Assembly: GCA_947502595.1 (NCBI GenBank)
Contig: CANNAM010000014.1
Coordinates: 26,063-90,062, forward strand
Reading direction: 5' to 3'
Length of the DNA stretch: 64,000 bases
From: an uncultured Marinicella sp.
Lineage (GTDB): Bacteria > Pseudomonadota > Gammaproteobacteria > Xanthomonadales > Marinicellaceae
The translations under genes and the position numbers were made by a program. Shown in pieces: positions 9,776 through 18,930 of the stretch; the stretch's first letter is position 1; every line of letters starts with the position of its first letter. Under the pieces are notes generated by a model that did not search any database, had not been told where the DNA came from, and saw nothing but the letters and a program-made list of their open reading frames with translations.

Positions 9776-10570
9776 ATGTTTAATGCTTACCAAACCATCC
9801 AATTAAAACAGCTTAAAACTGGCGTAGCCACGGTCACCATGAATCGACCTGAAGTACACAATGCATTCAATGCACAAATGATTGAAGAATTGACTGGAGT
9901 TTTTAAAAAACTCAATGATGACGCATCGGTACAGGTTATTATTTTACAAGCCAATGGTAAATCTTTTTCAGCTGGAGCTGATATCAATTGGATGAAAAGT
10001 ATGGCGCAAGCCACTGAATCTGAAAATAAAGTTGATTCAGAAAAATTGGCTGCTTTGATGCGCACCATTAATTTCAATGCCAAAGCCACCATCGCTAAAA
10101 TTCAAGGTCTGGCGCTGGGCGGTGGTGTTGGCCTTGCTTGTTGTTGTGATATGGTGGTGGCTGAACTAACGGCTAAATTTGGTTTAACCGAAGCAAAATT
10201 AGGCTTGGTACCAGCTGTAATCTCGCCCTATGTGATTGATGCCATAGGTACAAGGCAGGCGCGCCGTTATTTCCAAACTGCAGATATATTTGACGCCAAT
10301 CAAGCCAAGAGCTTAGGCATTGTTTCAGCAGTGCTTGCTGCAGAAGAGATGGATTTATGGGTTGAGAAGCAGTTAGAGCTGCTGGCATCTACAGGGCCTA
10401 ATGCCAAAGAAATCAGCAAGAAGTTGGTGATGTCGGTGGTTGGTAGAACGTTACCCCAGCAGAAGAAAATTGATGAATACACCACCCAAGTCATTGCAGC
10501 TGTGCGTGTATCTGCAGAGGGTCAAAAAGGCCTGAATGCTTTCTTAAACAAAGAAAAAATTAATTGGTAA
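9776..10570 (+). CDS. liuC: Methylglutaconyl-CoA hydratase (crotonase family)
   Basis: Hydrates 3-methylglutaconyl-CoA to HMG-CoA. The ATG at 9776 was preferred to the in-frame TTG at 9764 because GAGAG (9766-9770) is well placed as its Shine-Dalgarno sequence. The 264 residues show the crotonase oxyanion-hole segments SFSAGADINWMKS and GLALGGGVGLACCCD. The SAGADxNWM form is characteristic of LiuC-type hydratases. It lies 28 nt after liuB. No HMG-CoA lyase follows; the next gene is a TonB-like protein with its own candidate promoter, so the operon appears to end here. Confidence 0.9.
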   Translation: MFNAYQTIQLKQLKTGVATVTMNRPEVHNAFNAQMIEELTGVFKKLNDDASVQVIILQANGKSFSAGADINWMKSMAQATESENKVDSEKLAALMRTINFNAKATIAKIQGLALGGGVGLACCCDMVVAELTAKFGLTEAKLGLVPAVISPYVIDAIGTRQARRYFQTADIFDANQAKSLGIVSAVLAAEEMDLWVEKQLELLASTGPNAKEISKKLVMSVVGRTLPQQKKIDEYTTQVIAAVRVSAEGQKGLNAFLNKEKINW

Positions 10571-10594
10571 AATCAACTATTAAATTTAAACATA

Positions 10595-10622
10595 TTGCAA
10601 AGTGTGACACAGTCGTTAAAAT
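10595..10622 (+). promoter_or_regulatory. Candidate sigma-70 promoter for the TonB-like gene
   Basis: TTGCAA (10595-10600) and TAAAAT (10617-10622) are separated by 16 nt. Each differs from consensus at only one or two positions. The site lies between the liuC stop and the ATG at 10654. Confidence 0.4.
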
Positions 10623-10653
10623 AAAGTAAATAAACGTTAAACCCGAGAATAAA

Positions 10654-11622
10654 ATGTTTAAATATTTAATGACTGTTTTATGTCTGATAAGTTATTTGGG
10701 CATTGCAAATGCGCAAGAAGAAGAAAAGACAGAAGAGACTGACAACAGCAAAAGACCCAGTTGGTCTGCTGGATTGCCAGAAAGACCCAAAGCAGCTGAT
10801 CTGAATAAGCCAGAGTTCAAGCCGGAAAGAGGTGGTGGGATTGAGTTAGATATGTCTGAATTTGGCTTGCAGGAAAAGCCTCAAGTAGCCATTGAACTAC
10901 CCATCAAAAGTGACATAGCCAAATCAGCTGATGATCAAGACCAATCACCTGAAGAAACACCTGTTGCTGCTCAAGAAGTGACCACAGATGTGATTAAAGA
11001 AGAGCCTGTTGCGGCACCACCAGAGACAGAAATCCCCACAGTTGAGCCCGTAGCAGAAGAAGTGGTTCAAGAACTAACGCCAGCTGAAGAGCAACAAACT
11101 GATGCGACTTTGTTAAGTGAAGAAGGATTGGATGACGCTGCCGAAGCCTTGGAGTCTAATAATGAGGTACCATTTGATGCTGAAGTTATTGAACCTGAAC
11201 AACCAGCGGTGGCAGAATCACAACCAGCTCTGATTGATCAACCTGCAGTGGAAACTGAATCGGCAGTACAGCTTGAAACGCAATCTGACTCCTCAGAGTC
11301 TGCAGTTGTTGATACAGCTTCAGCAGCTACTGATTCAGCCAATGTAAACACTGAATATTCATGGAAAATATTACAGCGTGTACCGGTAGAGTATCCTGCT
11401 AAAGCAGCAATTGATAAATTAAATGGTTGGGTCGAAGTTGAAATTACTATTGACCCTGCTGGTGAAGTTGTATCAGCCGCTCCGATTAATTATTCCAGAA
11501 GGGGCAGGGTGTTTAGTAAACCCGCAATTGATTCTGTTAATCAATGGAAATTTGAACCTCCCAGCAACGCGGGTATAACAAGCAACTTAACCCGTGTCTA
11601 CAAAGTAGAGTTTCAACTTTAA
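10654..11622 (+). CDS. Periplasmic TonB-like C-terminal-domain protein
   Basis: A 322-residue exported protein. It begins with a signal peptide ending GIANA and then has a long, very acidic Glu/Pro/Ala-rich linker at about residues 25-230. A C-terminal TonB-like domain covers about 235-322, with YPAKAAIDKLNGWVEVEITI and WKFEPP. In classical TonB the N-terminal segment is an uncleaved inner-membrane anchor that contacts ExbB/ExbD. Here the segment has the look of a cleaved leader (ANA followed by QEEE), and no exbBD is nearby. It may span or bridge the periplasm rather than energise transport. Its exact role is unknown. Confidence 0.75.
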   Translation: MFKYLMTVLCLISYLGIANAQEEEKTEETDNSKRPSWSAGLPERPKAADLNKPEFKPERGGGIELDMSEFGLQEKPQVAIELPIKSDIAKSADDQDQSPEETPVAAQEVTTDVIKEEPVAAPPETEIPTVEPVAEEVVQELTPAEEQQTDATLLSEEGLDDAAEALESNNEVPFDAEVIEPEQPAVAESQPALIDQPAVETESAVQLETQSDSSESAVVDTASAATDSANVNTEYSWKILQRVPVEYPAKAAIDKLNGWVEVEITIDPAGEVVSAAPINYSRRGRVFSKPAIDSVNQWKFEPPSNAGITSNLTRVYKVEFQL

Positions 11623-11634
11623 TATAAAACTTAG

Positions 11635-11662
11635 CACAAGCGACTGGTATCAGTTGCTTGTG
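11635..11662 (+). terminator. Strong 12-bp hairpin after the TonB-like gene
   Basis: CACAAGCGACTG-GTAT-CAGTTGCTTGTG forms a 12-bp stem with one G-T wobble and a four-base loop, 13 nt after the stop codon. Only a broken T-rich tail (TTGTTGCTGC) follows, so termination may be weak. The remaining sequence up to the nitrilase start at 11919 shows nothing I can assign. Confidence 0.55.
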
Positions 11663-11918
11663 TTGTTGCTGCTCATGTTTATGTTGTCAGTTTGACATGA
11701 TTAACATGTCAATACCGCCGCGCTTAGTTACTCAAATGCAGAACAGCATGATTGGATAATCATACTGAGAATTATTGTGTGCTGCAGTAAACTGATTGCA
11801 ATTCAGTGGCTGTATGTTTCGCAGTTGTTGATTTGTGAACTATTTTACCATTGGTGCTGGTAACTGTTCAGCAACTACCAATATAATAATAGGTTTAACT
11901 GCTGAGCAATTTATTAAC

Positions 11919-12899
11919 ATGAAGCTATATTATGCGGCTGCTATCCAAACAAATTTCGTGTCCTCAAGTGATCCACAGCAAGCCATAAAAAACTGTGACA
12001 GGATGTGTGAACTGATTGAGCAAACCTTGATTGGTTACCAACCATTTTTCAATGTCAGGTTATTCGTGTTACCTGAATTTGCCCATCAAGTGCCAGTGTT
12101 TAATGATGCCGAGTCACTGCATAAAATTGCCCTTACCTTGCCCAATGACATCACTCAAAAATACATCGATTTGGCAAAAAAATTCGATATTTTTATCCAA
12201 ACTGGAAGCTTTTTAGAGAAAGATGCCGACTATCCTGGGCATGTATTTAACACCACACTGTTAATTTCAAAAGAAGGGATACTGTCAAAATACCGCAAAG
12301 TGAATACTTGGATTCCTTGGGAAGTGCATACCTCGCCAGCAGATTTGCCTGACTACAATGAAGAGTTGTTTCCGGTGGTGGACACTGAAATAGGAAAAAT
12401 TGGTGTGGCCATTTGCTATGACTGGTTATTTCCTGAAGTGTTGCGTGAACTGCGCTTCAAAGGTGCTGAAATTATTAACCGGGTGTCTGCTTATATGGAT
12501 CCATGGGGCACGGCACAGCCAATGGACTGGTGGACCACCATCAACCGCAGTCGGGCCGTTGAAAATATGGTTTATGTGGTGGCAGCTAACCAGGCTGCCA
12601 GTTGTGAAAATTACCCACCTTTCTCTTGGCCTGGTGGCTCCATGGTAGTCGATTATGACGGCAGGGTTTTGGCTCAAGTAGACCCTGGTCCGCACGAAAA
12701 AATAGTGGTTGCCCCCATCAACATAGATGCCTTGCGCCAAGAAAGACAACAACGCATAGGTCATGACACTGTGGCGCACAGCAGAAACCATGCGTACAGT
12801 TACTTAAATCAGCACCCTGGTTTAGGTGTAAACAGTGAAATTCCTCACATTGAATTATCAGAGCAAAGAATTAAAAATGCCAAAAATAACAATAATTAA
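11919..12899 (+). CDS. Carbon-nitrogen hydrolase (nitrilase/amidase family)
   Basis: A 326-residue member of the nitrilase superfamily that hydrolyses a C-N bond (nitrile, amide or carbamoyl). The Glu-Lys-Cys triad is visible: E53 in VLPEFAH, K127 in SKYRKVNTW and C166 in GVAICYDWLFPE. The ATG at 11919 was chosen over an upstream GTG at 11835 because MKLYYAAAIQTNF is the natural start of the beta-sandwich core. The last 23 nt overlap the next gene, so it is coupled to the cytochrome/CRTAC1 module. Its substrate cannot be read from the sequence. A role in modifying a product of that module is only inference. Confidence 0.88.
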   Translation: MKLYYAAAIQTNFVSSSDPQQAIKNCDRMCELIEQTLIGYQPFFNVRLFVLPEFAHQVPVFNDAESLHKIALTLPNDITQKYIDLAKKFDIFIQTGSFLEKDADYPGHVFNTTLLISKEGILSKYRKVNTWIPWEVHTSPADLPDYNEELFPVVDTEIGKIGVAICYDWLFPEVLRELRFKGAEIINRVSAYMDPWGTAQPMDWWTTINRSRAVENMVYVVAANQAASCENYPPFSWPGGSMVVDYDGRVLAQVDPGPHEKIVVAPINIDALRQERQQRIGHDTVAHSRNHAYSYLNQHPGLGVNSEIPHIELSEQRIKNAKNNNN

Positions 12900-15800
12900 A
12901 CACATATTTACCCTTGTCATTTTACTGCTTATCACTGCATGTAGTGATGAGCAAGCCAAAGAGGTACAGACCCCTGATGCTGCAGCTGTGCAACTGAATA
13001 ATATTGGGGTTGGCCAGATGGGATATTTTGATTATGAAAGTGCTTTCGTAACTTTCACTGACTTGAACCAACAGTACCCAAAATGGCAGTCATTCAAACA
13101 CAATCTAATCATTGCTATGCTCAATCGCCAGCAATCAGGTGATGAGTCAAATGCTGTGGCCTTGCTTGAGGAGATGATGTCAGAGGATGACACCGATGTG
13201 GTTACACGATATTTATTGGGGATATTGCGCTATAACAGTGGCGATTGTGATGCGGCCAGTCAACATTTTCATTACGTCAAACAGCAAGACCCTAGTGATG
13301 CCTATGCTTTGTATTTTCTGGCCCAGTGTCAGCTACAAATGAACGCACTGTCTGAAGCACAAAAAAACTTCAATACAGCCATTGAGCAAGACCCGTACTT
13401 AAGAAGTGCATATTATGGTGCCTTCATGACGTCTCAGCGCTTGGGCTTGAATGATGTAGCACAACAAAGGCTGAAAGAGTACAGCCGTTTGGAAATGAAC
13501 CCCAAAGCCAGGTTGGCTGAAATTAAATACACCCGCATGGGAAGCAAAGCGTTGGCCCAGACCCACGCCGCCGATCAGTTGCAAAAAAGAGGTGGTATCA
13601 GTATTGAACCTGGGCCGGCTTTCTCAGCCGGAACAAAAGTGACTGTTGATCGCCCAAACACATCATTTACACCCATGCTTAACACCGAAACTTTTGTGAC
13701 TGAGTTATTGGCACCTGCTGATGGGCAGATAGTTGTGTATCAGTACCCTGAGTTCAGCGTGGTGAATGAAATAGCAGTGCCTGGTATCACGGCGAGTTCA
13801 TTGATTTCAGTGGCTGATTTCAACAATGATCATTTAATGGATTTTTATATCACCGATGCTGATTCAAAGCACAATGATGTGATTTTGATTCAACAGCAAG
13901 CGGGCGAATTCAGTCCGCTTGATGCGGCTGCAATCAAAGTAAACAATCCCATAAAATCTAAACAAGTTAAAATCTTTGACGCTGATCATGATGGAGACTT
14001 GGATGTGGTTACAATTGACGTTGAGGGGCGTTTTAATTTGTTGAATAACAATGGCAACATGACCTTCAGTGACATCACGGCAGAGGTGATTGATGCCAAT
14101 GATAACCAAGCTGTATTACAAGTAATGGCTTTGGATATAGATGGTGACCGGGATTTAGACCTGTTGTTGTTAACGGCGAATACTTTGTTGCTGTTAGAAA
14201 ATGATCGCATGTGGAATTATCAGCTACACCGCAAGGAGCTTAGTGCAGATACATCCATGATGGCAGCGCAGTTTGCCGATGACGGTACAGTGATGTTGTG
14301 GGCCGCTGGAGCGAATCAACAACCACTGATTCAATACCAAATTGATCCCATTAATTTCAACTTAATCGAAGTCAATCAGTGGTCCATTACAGGTTTGCAA
14401 CAATTCGGTTTGTTGGATGTCAACGCCGATGGTTCTGATGAATTGCTGAGCATTGAAAACAATGTATTTACAGTCAGGCTGTTAGAGGATATGAGCATGA
14501 ATTTCCAAGCCGATACAACATCTGATTCACCTGCTTTTACTGTGATTCAAACCCCGTCTGGGCCAGAAATAATCACTGCTGGTTCAGCAAATGAAGTGGA
14601 TTTATACCCAGCCAGCGAGTACCGAGCTCAATTCATTCATTTCAGCTTTTCAGGTGCACAGAAAGCTGCCGACTCAATGCGTTCAAATACATTGGGTTTG
14701 GGCACTGAATTTATTGTATTTAATGGTCAGCTGACTAAAAAAGGCAGTTATTTAAATAACAGCCAATTGCCTAATCAAGGCTTGCAGGCTGTCAGTGTTG
14801 CTGCTTTTGGTGATGCAATTGATTACATCCAAATGGAGTGGTCTGATGGCGTAATGCAAACTGAATTGCAATTACCTGCTAACCAACATCACCACCTCAC
14901 TGAAACACAACGACAGTTATCATCTTGTCCAGTGTTGTTCGTTAAACAAGGTGATGGTTTCGAATTTATCACGGATGTACTGGGTGTCGGCGGCATGGGC
15001 TTTGCAATTGGCAAGGACCAATTTGCCAGTCCACGTCCTTGGGAAAATTTGATCGTCACAGAATATGTAAATCCTGCCCAAACTGAGTTGGAGTTTTACC
15101 TCACTGAACCAATGGAAGAATCGGTTTATTTGGACCAAGTTGAATTGCATGTTTATGATATACCCGAAGATTACCATGTGGTATTAGACGAACGCATGGC
15201 CACCAACGAAGTTCAGGCGACCGGCGAAATGGTGTTTTATAAGTCTCAAATTTTACCGGTTAAAGTCACAGATGGCGCAGGTAATGATGAGACCGAACTG
15301 AATAACCATGTGGACAGTCATGCCTTGCGAGTAGGGGCGCTGGACCGGGATTTTTTAGGTTACCTTGAACGGCCACAATCGCATGTCTTTGAGTTTGACC
15401 AATCGCTGTCAGGCGCTTATCAGTTGATCATTAATGGTTGGGTTGAATACGGCTACTCACAAACTGGCTTTGCTGCTTGGCAAGCTGGTATGAAGTTGGA
15501 TTTTCCAAGCTTGGAAATCAGGGTTGATGATGAATGGCAAGTGGCTTTACAGGAGTTTGGGTACCCTGCAGGAATGCCTAAATTTGCTTCAGTGGCGTTT
15601 GATACACACGATCAAATTTTCGACGCCATCAGGCTGTCAACCAATCAAGAAGTGTATTTTGATCAAGTGAGTCTGGCTGAAATTGTCGCTGCTCCTGCCA
15701 TTAAGCACCAACAATTGCCTTTGGCATCTGCTGAGCTCAGGGCATTGGGTTACCCTAAACGTACCGATGGCAAAGACCGTTATCCGCGGTATGATTTTGC

Positions 15801-16131
15801 TGACCGACAACCATTTTGGGACACCCGTTATATGACGGGAGCTTATACCCGCTTGGGTGATGTGAAAGAACTGATTCTTGAACAAGACAATGCATTGGCG
15901 TTGGTGGCTGCTGGTGAAGGCATCAATTACACATTCACCCATAACTTAACCGCTGTTGAACCAGGCATGCAACGCATTTATGTGATGCGTTTTATTGGTT
16001 GGGCAAAAGACATGGATTTAATGACTCAAGAGGGTGAAACCTTGGCGCCCATTCCCGCCGATGGTGAGGTAAGTGAATTGGCTGAGCAATTAAATGCAAG
16101 GTATAATGTCAGGTTTTTATCCGGTCAGTAA
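12877..16131 (+). CDS. Large TPR / FG-GAP (ASPIC-UnbV-like) lipoprotein
   Basis: A 1084-residue lipoprotein. The ATG at 12877 was chosen because it gives a lipoprotein leader with lipobox LITAC, acylated at C22, and this start lies inside the end of the nitrilase gene. TPR-like helical repeats occupy about residues 45-200 (AYALYFLAQCQLQ, SEAQKNFNTAIEQDP). An FG-GAP/VCBS-type propeller follows, with calcium-loop motifs DFNNDHLMDF, DADHDGDLD, DIDGDRDLD and DVNADGSDE. An ASPIC/UnbV-like segment comes next (IQMEWSDGV), and a long C-terminal region of about 400 residues that I do not recognise. It overlaps the cytochrome gene by 38 nt. A surface or periplasmic partner of the cytochrome is likely. 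Confidence 0.82.
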   Translation: MPKITIIKHIFTLVILLLITACSDEQAKEVQTPDAAAVQLNNIGVGQMGYFDYESAFVTFTDLNQQYPKWQSFKHNLIIAMLNRQQSGDESNAVALLEEMMSEDDTDVVTRYLLGILRYNSGDCDAASQHFHYVKQQDPSDAYALYFLAQCQLQMNALSEAQKNFNTAIEQDPYLRSAYYGAFMTSQRLGLNDVAQQRLKEYSRLEMNPKARLAEIKYTRMGSKALAQTHAADQLQKRGGISIEPGPAFSAGTKVTVDRPNTSFTPMLNTETFVTELLAPADGQIVVYQYPEFSVVNEIAVPGITASSLISVADFNNDHLMDFYITDADSKHNDVILIQQQAGEFSPLDAAAIKVNNPIKSKQVKIFDADHDGDLDVVTIDVEGRFNLLNNNGNMTFSDITAEVIDANDNQAVLQVMALDIDGDRDLDLLLLTANTLLLLENDRMWNYQLHRKELSADTSMMAAQFADDGTVMLWAAGANQQPLIQYQIDPINFNLIEVNQWSITGLQQFGLLDVNADGSDELLSIENNVFTVRLLEDMSMNFQADTTSDSPAFTVIQTPSGPEIITAGSANEVDLYPASEYRAQFIHFSFSGAQKAADSMRSNTLGLGTEFIVFNGQLTKKGSYLNNSQLPNQGLQAVSVAAFGDAIDYIQMEWSDGVMQTELQLPANQHHHLTETQRQLSSCPVLFVKQGDGFEFITDVLGVGGMGFAIGKDQFASPRPWENLIVTEYVNPAQTELEFYLTEPMEESVYLDQVELHVYDIPEDYHVVLDERMATNEVQATGEMVFYKSQILPVKVTDGAGNDETELNNHVDSHALRVGALDRDFLGYLERPQSHVFEFDQSLSGAYQLIINGWVEYGYSQTGFAAWQAGMKLDFPSLEIRVDDEWQVALQEFGYPAGMPKFASVAFDTHDQIFDAIRLSTNQEVYFDQVSLAEIVAAPAIKHQQLPLASAELRALGYPKRTDGKDRYPRYDFADRQPFWDTRYMTGAYTRLGDVKELILEQDNALALVAAGEGINYTFTHNLTAVEPGMQRIYVMRFIGWAKDMDLMTQEGETLAPIPADGEVSELAEQLNARYNVRFLSGQ

Positions 16132-18868
16132 ATTGAATTCACCACGTAAATACAGCAAGGCCGTTGGCCCTAAACTCTATAAGCTGCTGCTGCTGGTGTT
16201 TGCATTGGCGGCATTATTGGCGGTCAATTCACTGTATTTGGCAGGTATCACCCTGCTGGAGTGGGCCACTGAATTGGTGTTGCAGAATCAGTTCTATTTG
16301 TGGATGTTCTTTGTGCATTTATTGCTCGGCTTACTGCTGGTCACACCACTGATTATCTATGGTCTGGTGCACATCAGAAACACCAAAAATTACCGCAACA
16401 AAACAGCTGTCAGGGCAGGGTACTTGATGTTCATTTGTGCCTTGGCCTTATTGATTACTGGGGTTTTTCTGACGGAAGGCATCGAGTCTATAGCACTTAA
16501 AAATCAACAGCTTAGGTTGGTTTTTTATTGTATTCACGTGGTATTGCCGGTGGTGGTGATTTGGCTGTTTGTCTTGCATCGCTTGGCTGGCAGGCCCTTG
16601 GATTTTAATATGGGCAAATGGGTGCTGCTCAGTGCCGGTTTTTTTGTCTTGGTATTTGTCTTGGTTCACTTCATTAAGGCCACACCCAAGCAGGTTAAAA
16701 CCGATCAGTTCCAACCTTCTTTATCACAAACACACAACGGTGAGTTCATTGATCCTGCATTATTGAATGACAGTCAGTTTTGTCAAACTTGCCATGCCGA
16801 CTCTCATGAGTCATGGTTGTCTTCTGCACACCGCTGGGCCAGTTTTAATAATGCCGCTTATGCATTTTCAGTCAAGCAAACCAAAGCCAGCTTAAAACAG
16901 CGGGTGGGTCACAGTGATGGTGCACGTTTTTGCGCAGCTTGCCATGATCCTGTGTTGTTTTTCAGTGATCAATTTGATGACCTAACAGCTGCACAAGAAC
17001 TGTCAGCTGATGCGCAAGCTGGTATCACATGTACGGCCTGTCATGCCATCACCGAGATTAATTCAGTCAAAGGCAATGGTGCATACACCATTGCTCAACC
17101 CATGGCTTACCCTTTTGGGCCAACCAGTCAGTTGCCCACGCCTTGGCTGAATGAATTGTTGATTAAAAGCAAACCCAATCAACACAAGAAAACCTATTTA
17201 AAACCATTGCACAAAACTTCCGAGTTTTGCTCCACCTGTCACAAAGTATTCTTGCCCGAATCCTTGAATCAATACCGTTGGTTGCGCGGGCAAAATCACT
17301 ATGACAGCTTCATGCTCAGTGGTGTATCAGGCCATGGTGTAAAAAGTTTTTACTACCCACCGGAGGCCAAAGAGAACTGTGCAGCCTGTCACATGCCTTT
17401 GAAGGCGTCAAATGATTTTGGCGCAAAGCAGCTAGCAGGAAACGATTCAGTCATCCATGACCATGCCTTTGCGGTAGCTAACACAGCCATCAGGTACATG
17501 AACGGCATTGCCAATAGTCCGGACACTTTACAAATGCTTAAAGGCGCTGTTGACGTTGAGCTGTTCGCCATCAAAGATCAGGCATCGATCAATGCCGACA
17601 TCATTGATGTGTTCTCTGATGACGCGATAGATGTTAAGCCCGGTGGTAGCTACTTGATTGAAACTTTATTAAAAACCATTAAATTGGGTCATGCTTTTAC
17701 CCAAGGTACGGCAGATTCAAATCAGGTATGGATTGAGTTCAATGTCTATATGAATGATGAATTGGTGGCCCAAAGTGGTGGGGTCAATGCAGCTGGTGAA
17801 GTTGATGATTTTGCCTATTTTGCCAATGCCTATGTGATTGACAAAGACGGCAATCAAATCAAAGAAAGGAACCCTGAAGATATTTTTACGGCACTGTACA
17901 ACCACCAAATCCCACCAGGATCATCATCCATCACACATTATCAGCTGGACATACCACAAGCGTTTCAAGGCAGCATCAGGTTGGAAGCAAAATTACACTA
18001 CCGTAAATTCAACACCCATTACTACCGAGCATTCTCCGGTGATCCCAATAAAGTCAACGACTTGCCTACAGTATTGATTGCTGCGGATGAAGTCACTCTT
18101 AACGTAACTGACACCGCAGCACCACAACAAGTTGGTACCAGTGACTGGAAACGTTGGAATGATTATGGTATTGCCTTACTCCGGTCAGGTGCATTGAAAC
18201 AAGCGGAATTGGCCTTTCAGCAAGTCACTGCTTTTAACCGTGCAGAAGGTTGGGTGAATTTAGCCCGCCTGTACATCCGTCAAGGTCAGCTAGAGGCGGC
18301 ACGACAGGCGTTAGATGAAGCTGCAGTACTTGATTTTATATACCCTTGGCAACTGAACTACTATTCTGGAAGAATTAATTTTCTGAATGGTGATATGCAT
18401 GCTGCCTTGGCTGATTATTTAAAAGTGTTGAGTAACCAATACCAGCCAGCTGTTGATGCAGGTTTTGATTTCAGCAAGGACTATACCTTTTTAACTGAGT
18501 TGGCTGAGACCTATTACCATCTGGGACGAATTGATTCAAGCCCAGAAAATAGATGGTTGACTCAAGCTGCGCAAACCTATGCTGAAGTTTTGCGTTTGAA
18601 TCCAGATTGGTCAGATGCTTATTATGGCTTGGCTCAGATTGCCAGTATGCAAAATAATACCGCTGATTTTGATAAGAATTTAGCCCTTTATCAGAAATAT
18701 AAAACCGATGACCAAGCCAGAAATAAAGCCATCAGCGAAGCCAGGCGCAAGGACCCTGCAGCTGATAAGGCAGCCAATCAATTGGTGATATACCCGTTGA
18801 GCAGCGAATCTGTAAGGATGCCATTTGCAACCTTCAGTGAGCAACACCAGCGCATAGAGTATTTATGA
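16094..18868 (+). CDS. Membrane-anchored pentaheme cytochrome c with C-terminal TPRs
   Basis: A 924-residue predicted electron-transfer protein. About five membrane segments lie in residues 25-200 (LLLLVFALAALLAVNSLYL, VFFVHLLLG-like, ALALLITGVFL and two more). A periplasmic multiheme domain follows with five CXXCH motifs at C230, C280, C313, C379 and C429 (CQTCH, CAACH, CTACH, CSTCH, CAACH). SHESWLSSAH after the first motif resembles the cytochrome c554-like group. YRWLRGQNHYDSFMLSGVSG precedes the last heme. A beta-rich stretch is followed by TPR repeats from about 690 to 880. ATG 16094 and ATG 16106 are both possible starts. It overlaps the upstream lipoprotein gene and precedes the CRTAC1 gene by 62 nt. 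Confidence 0.88.
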   Translation: MQGIMSGFYPVSKLNSPRKYSKAVGPKLYKLLLLVFALAALLAVNSLYLAGITLLEWATELVLQNQFYLWMFFVHLLLGLLLVTPLIIYGLVHIRNTKNYRNKTAVRAGYLMFICALALLITGVFLTEGIESIALKNQQLRLVFYCIHVVLPVVVIWLFVLHRLAGRPLDFNMGKWVLLSAGFFVLVFVLVHFIKATPKQVKTDQFQPSLSQTHNGEFIDPALLNDSQFCQTCHADSHESWLSSAHRWASFNNAAYAFSVKQTKASLKQRVGHSDGARFCAACHDPVLFFSDQFDDLTAAQELSADAQAGITCTACHAITEINSVKGNGAYTIAQPMAYPFGPTSQLPTPWLNELLIKSKPNQHKKTYLKPLHKTSEFCSTCHKVFLPESLNQYRWLRGQNHYDSFMLSGVSGHGVKSFYYPPEAKENCAACHMPLKASNDFGAKQLAGNDSVIHDHAFAVANTAIRYMNGIANSPDTLQMLKGAVDVELFAIKDQASINADIIDVFSDDAIDVKPGGSYLIETLLKTIKLGHAFTQGTADSNQVWIEFNVYMNDELVAQSGGVNAAGEVDDFAYFANAYVIDKDGNQIKERNPEDIFTALYNHQIPPGSSSITHYQLDIPQAFQGSIRLEAKLHYRKFNTHYYRAFSGDPNKVNDLPTVLIAADEVTLNVTDTAAPQQVGTSDWKRWNDYGIALLRSGALKQAELAFQQVTAFNRAEGWVNLARLYIRQGQLEAARQALDEAAVLDFIYPWQLNYYSGRINFLNGDMHAALADYLKVLSNQYQPAVDAGFDFSKDYTFLTELAETYYHLGRIDSSPENRWLTQAAQTYAEVLRLNPDWSDAYYGLAQIASMQNNTADFDKNLALYQKYKTDDQARNKAISEARRKDPAADKAANQLVIYPLSSESVRMPFATFSEQHQRIEYL

Positions 18869-18930
18869 TACCTGACATCCAGACGACTATGAACACCGTG
18901 GATGAAGTTAACTAACGAACCTTAATAACC

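Noticed and set aside
12426..12791. 121-residue minus-strand open frame inside the nitrilase gene
   Set aside because: It lies antisense to the catalytic core of a well-supported gene, with no motif or ribosome-binding site of its own.
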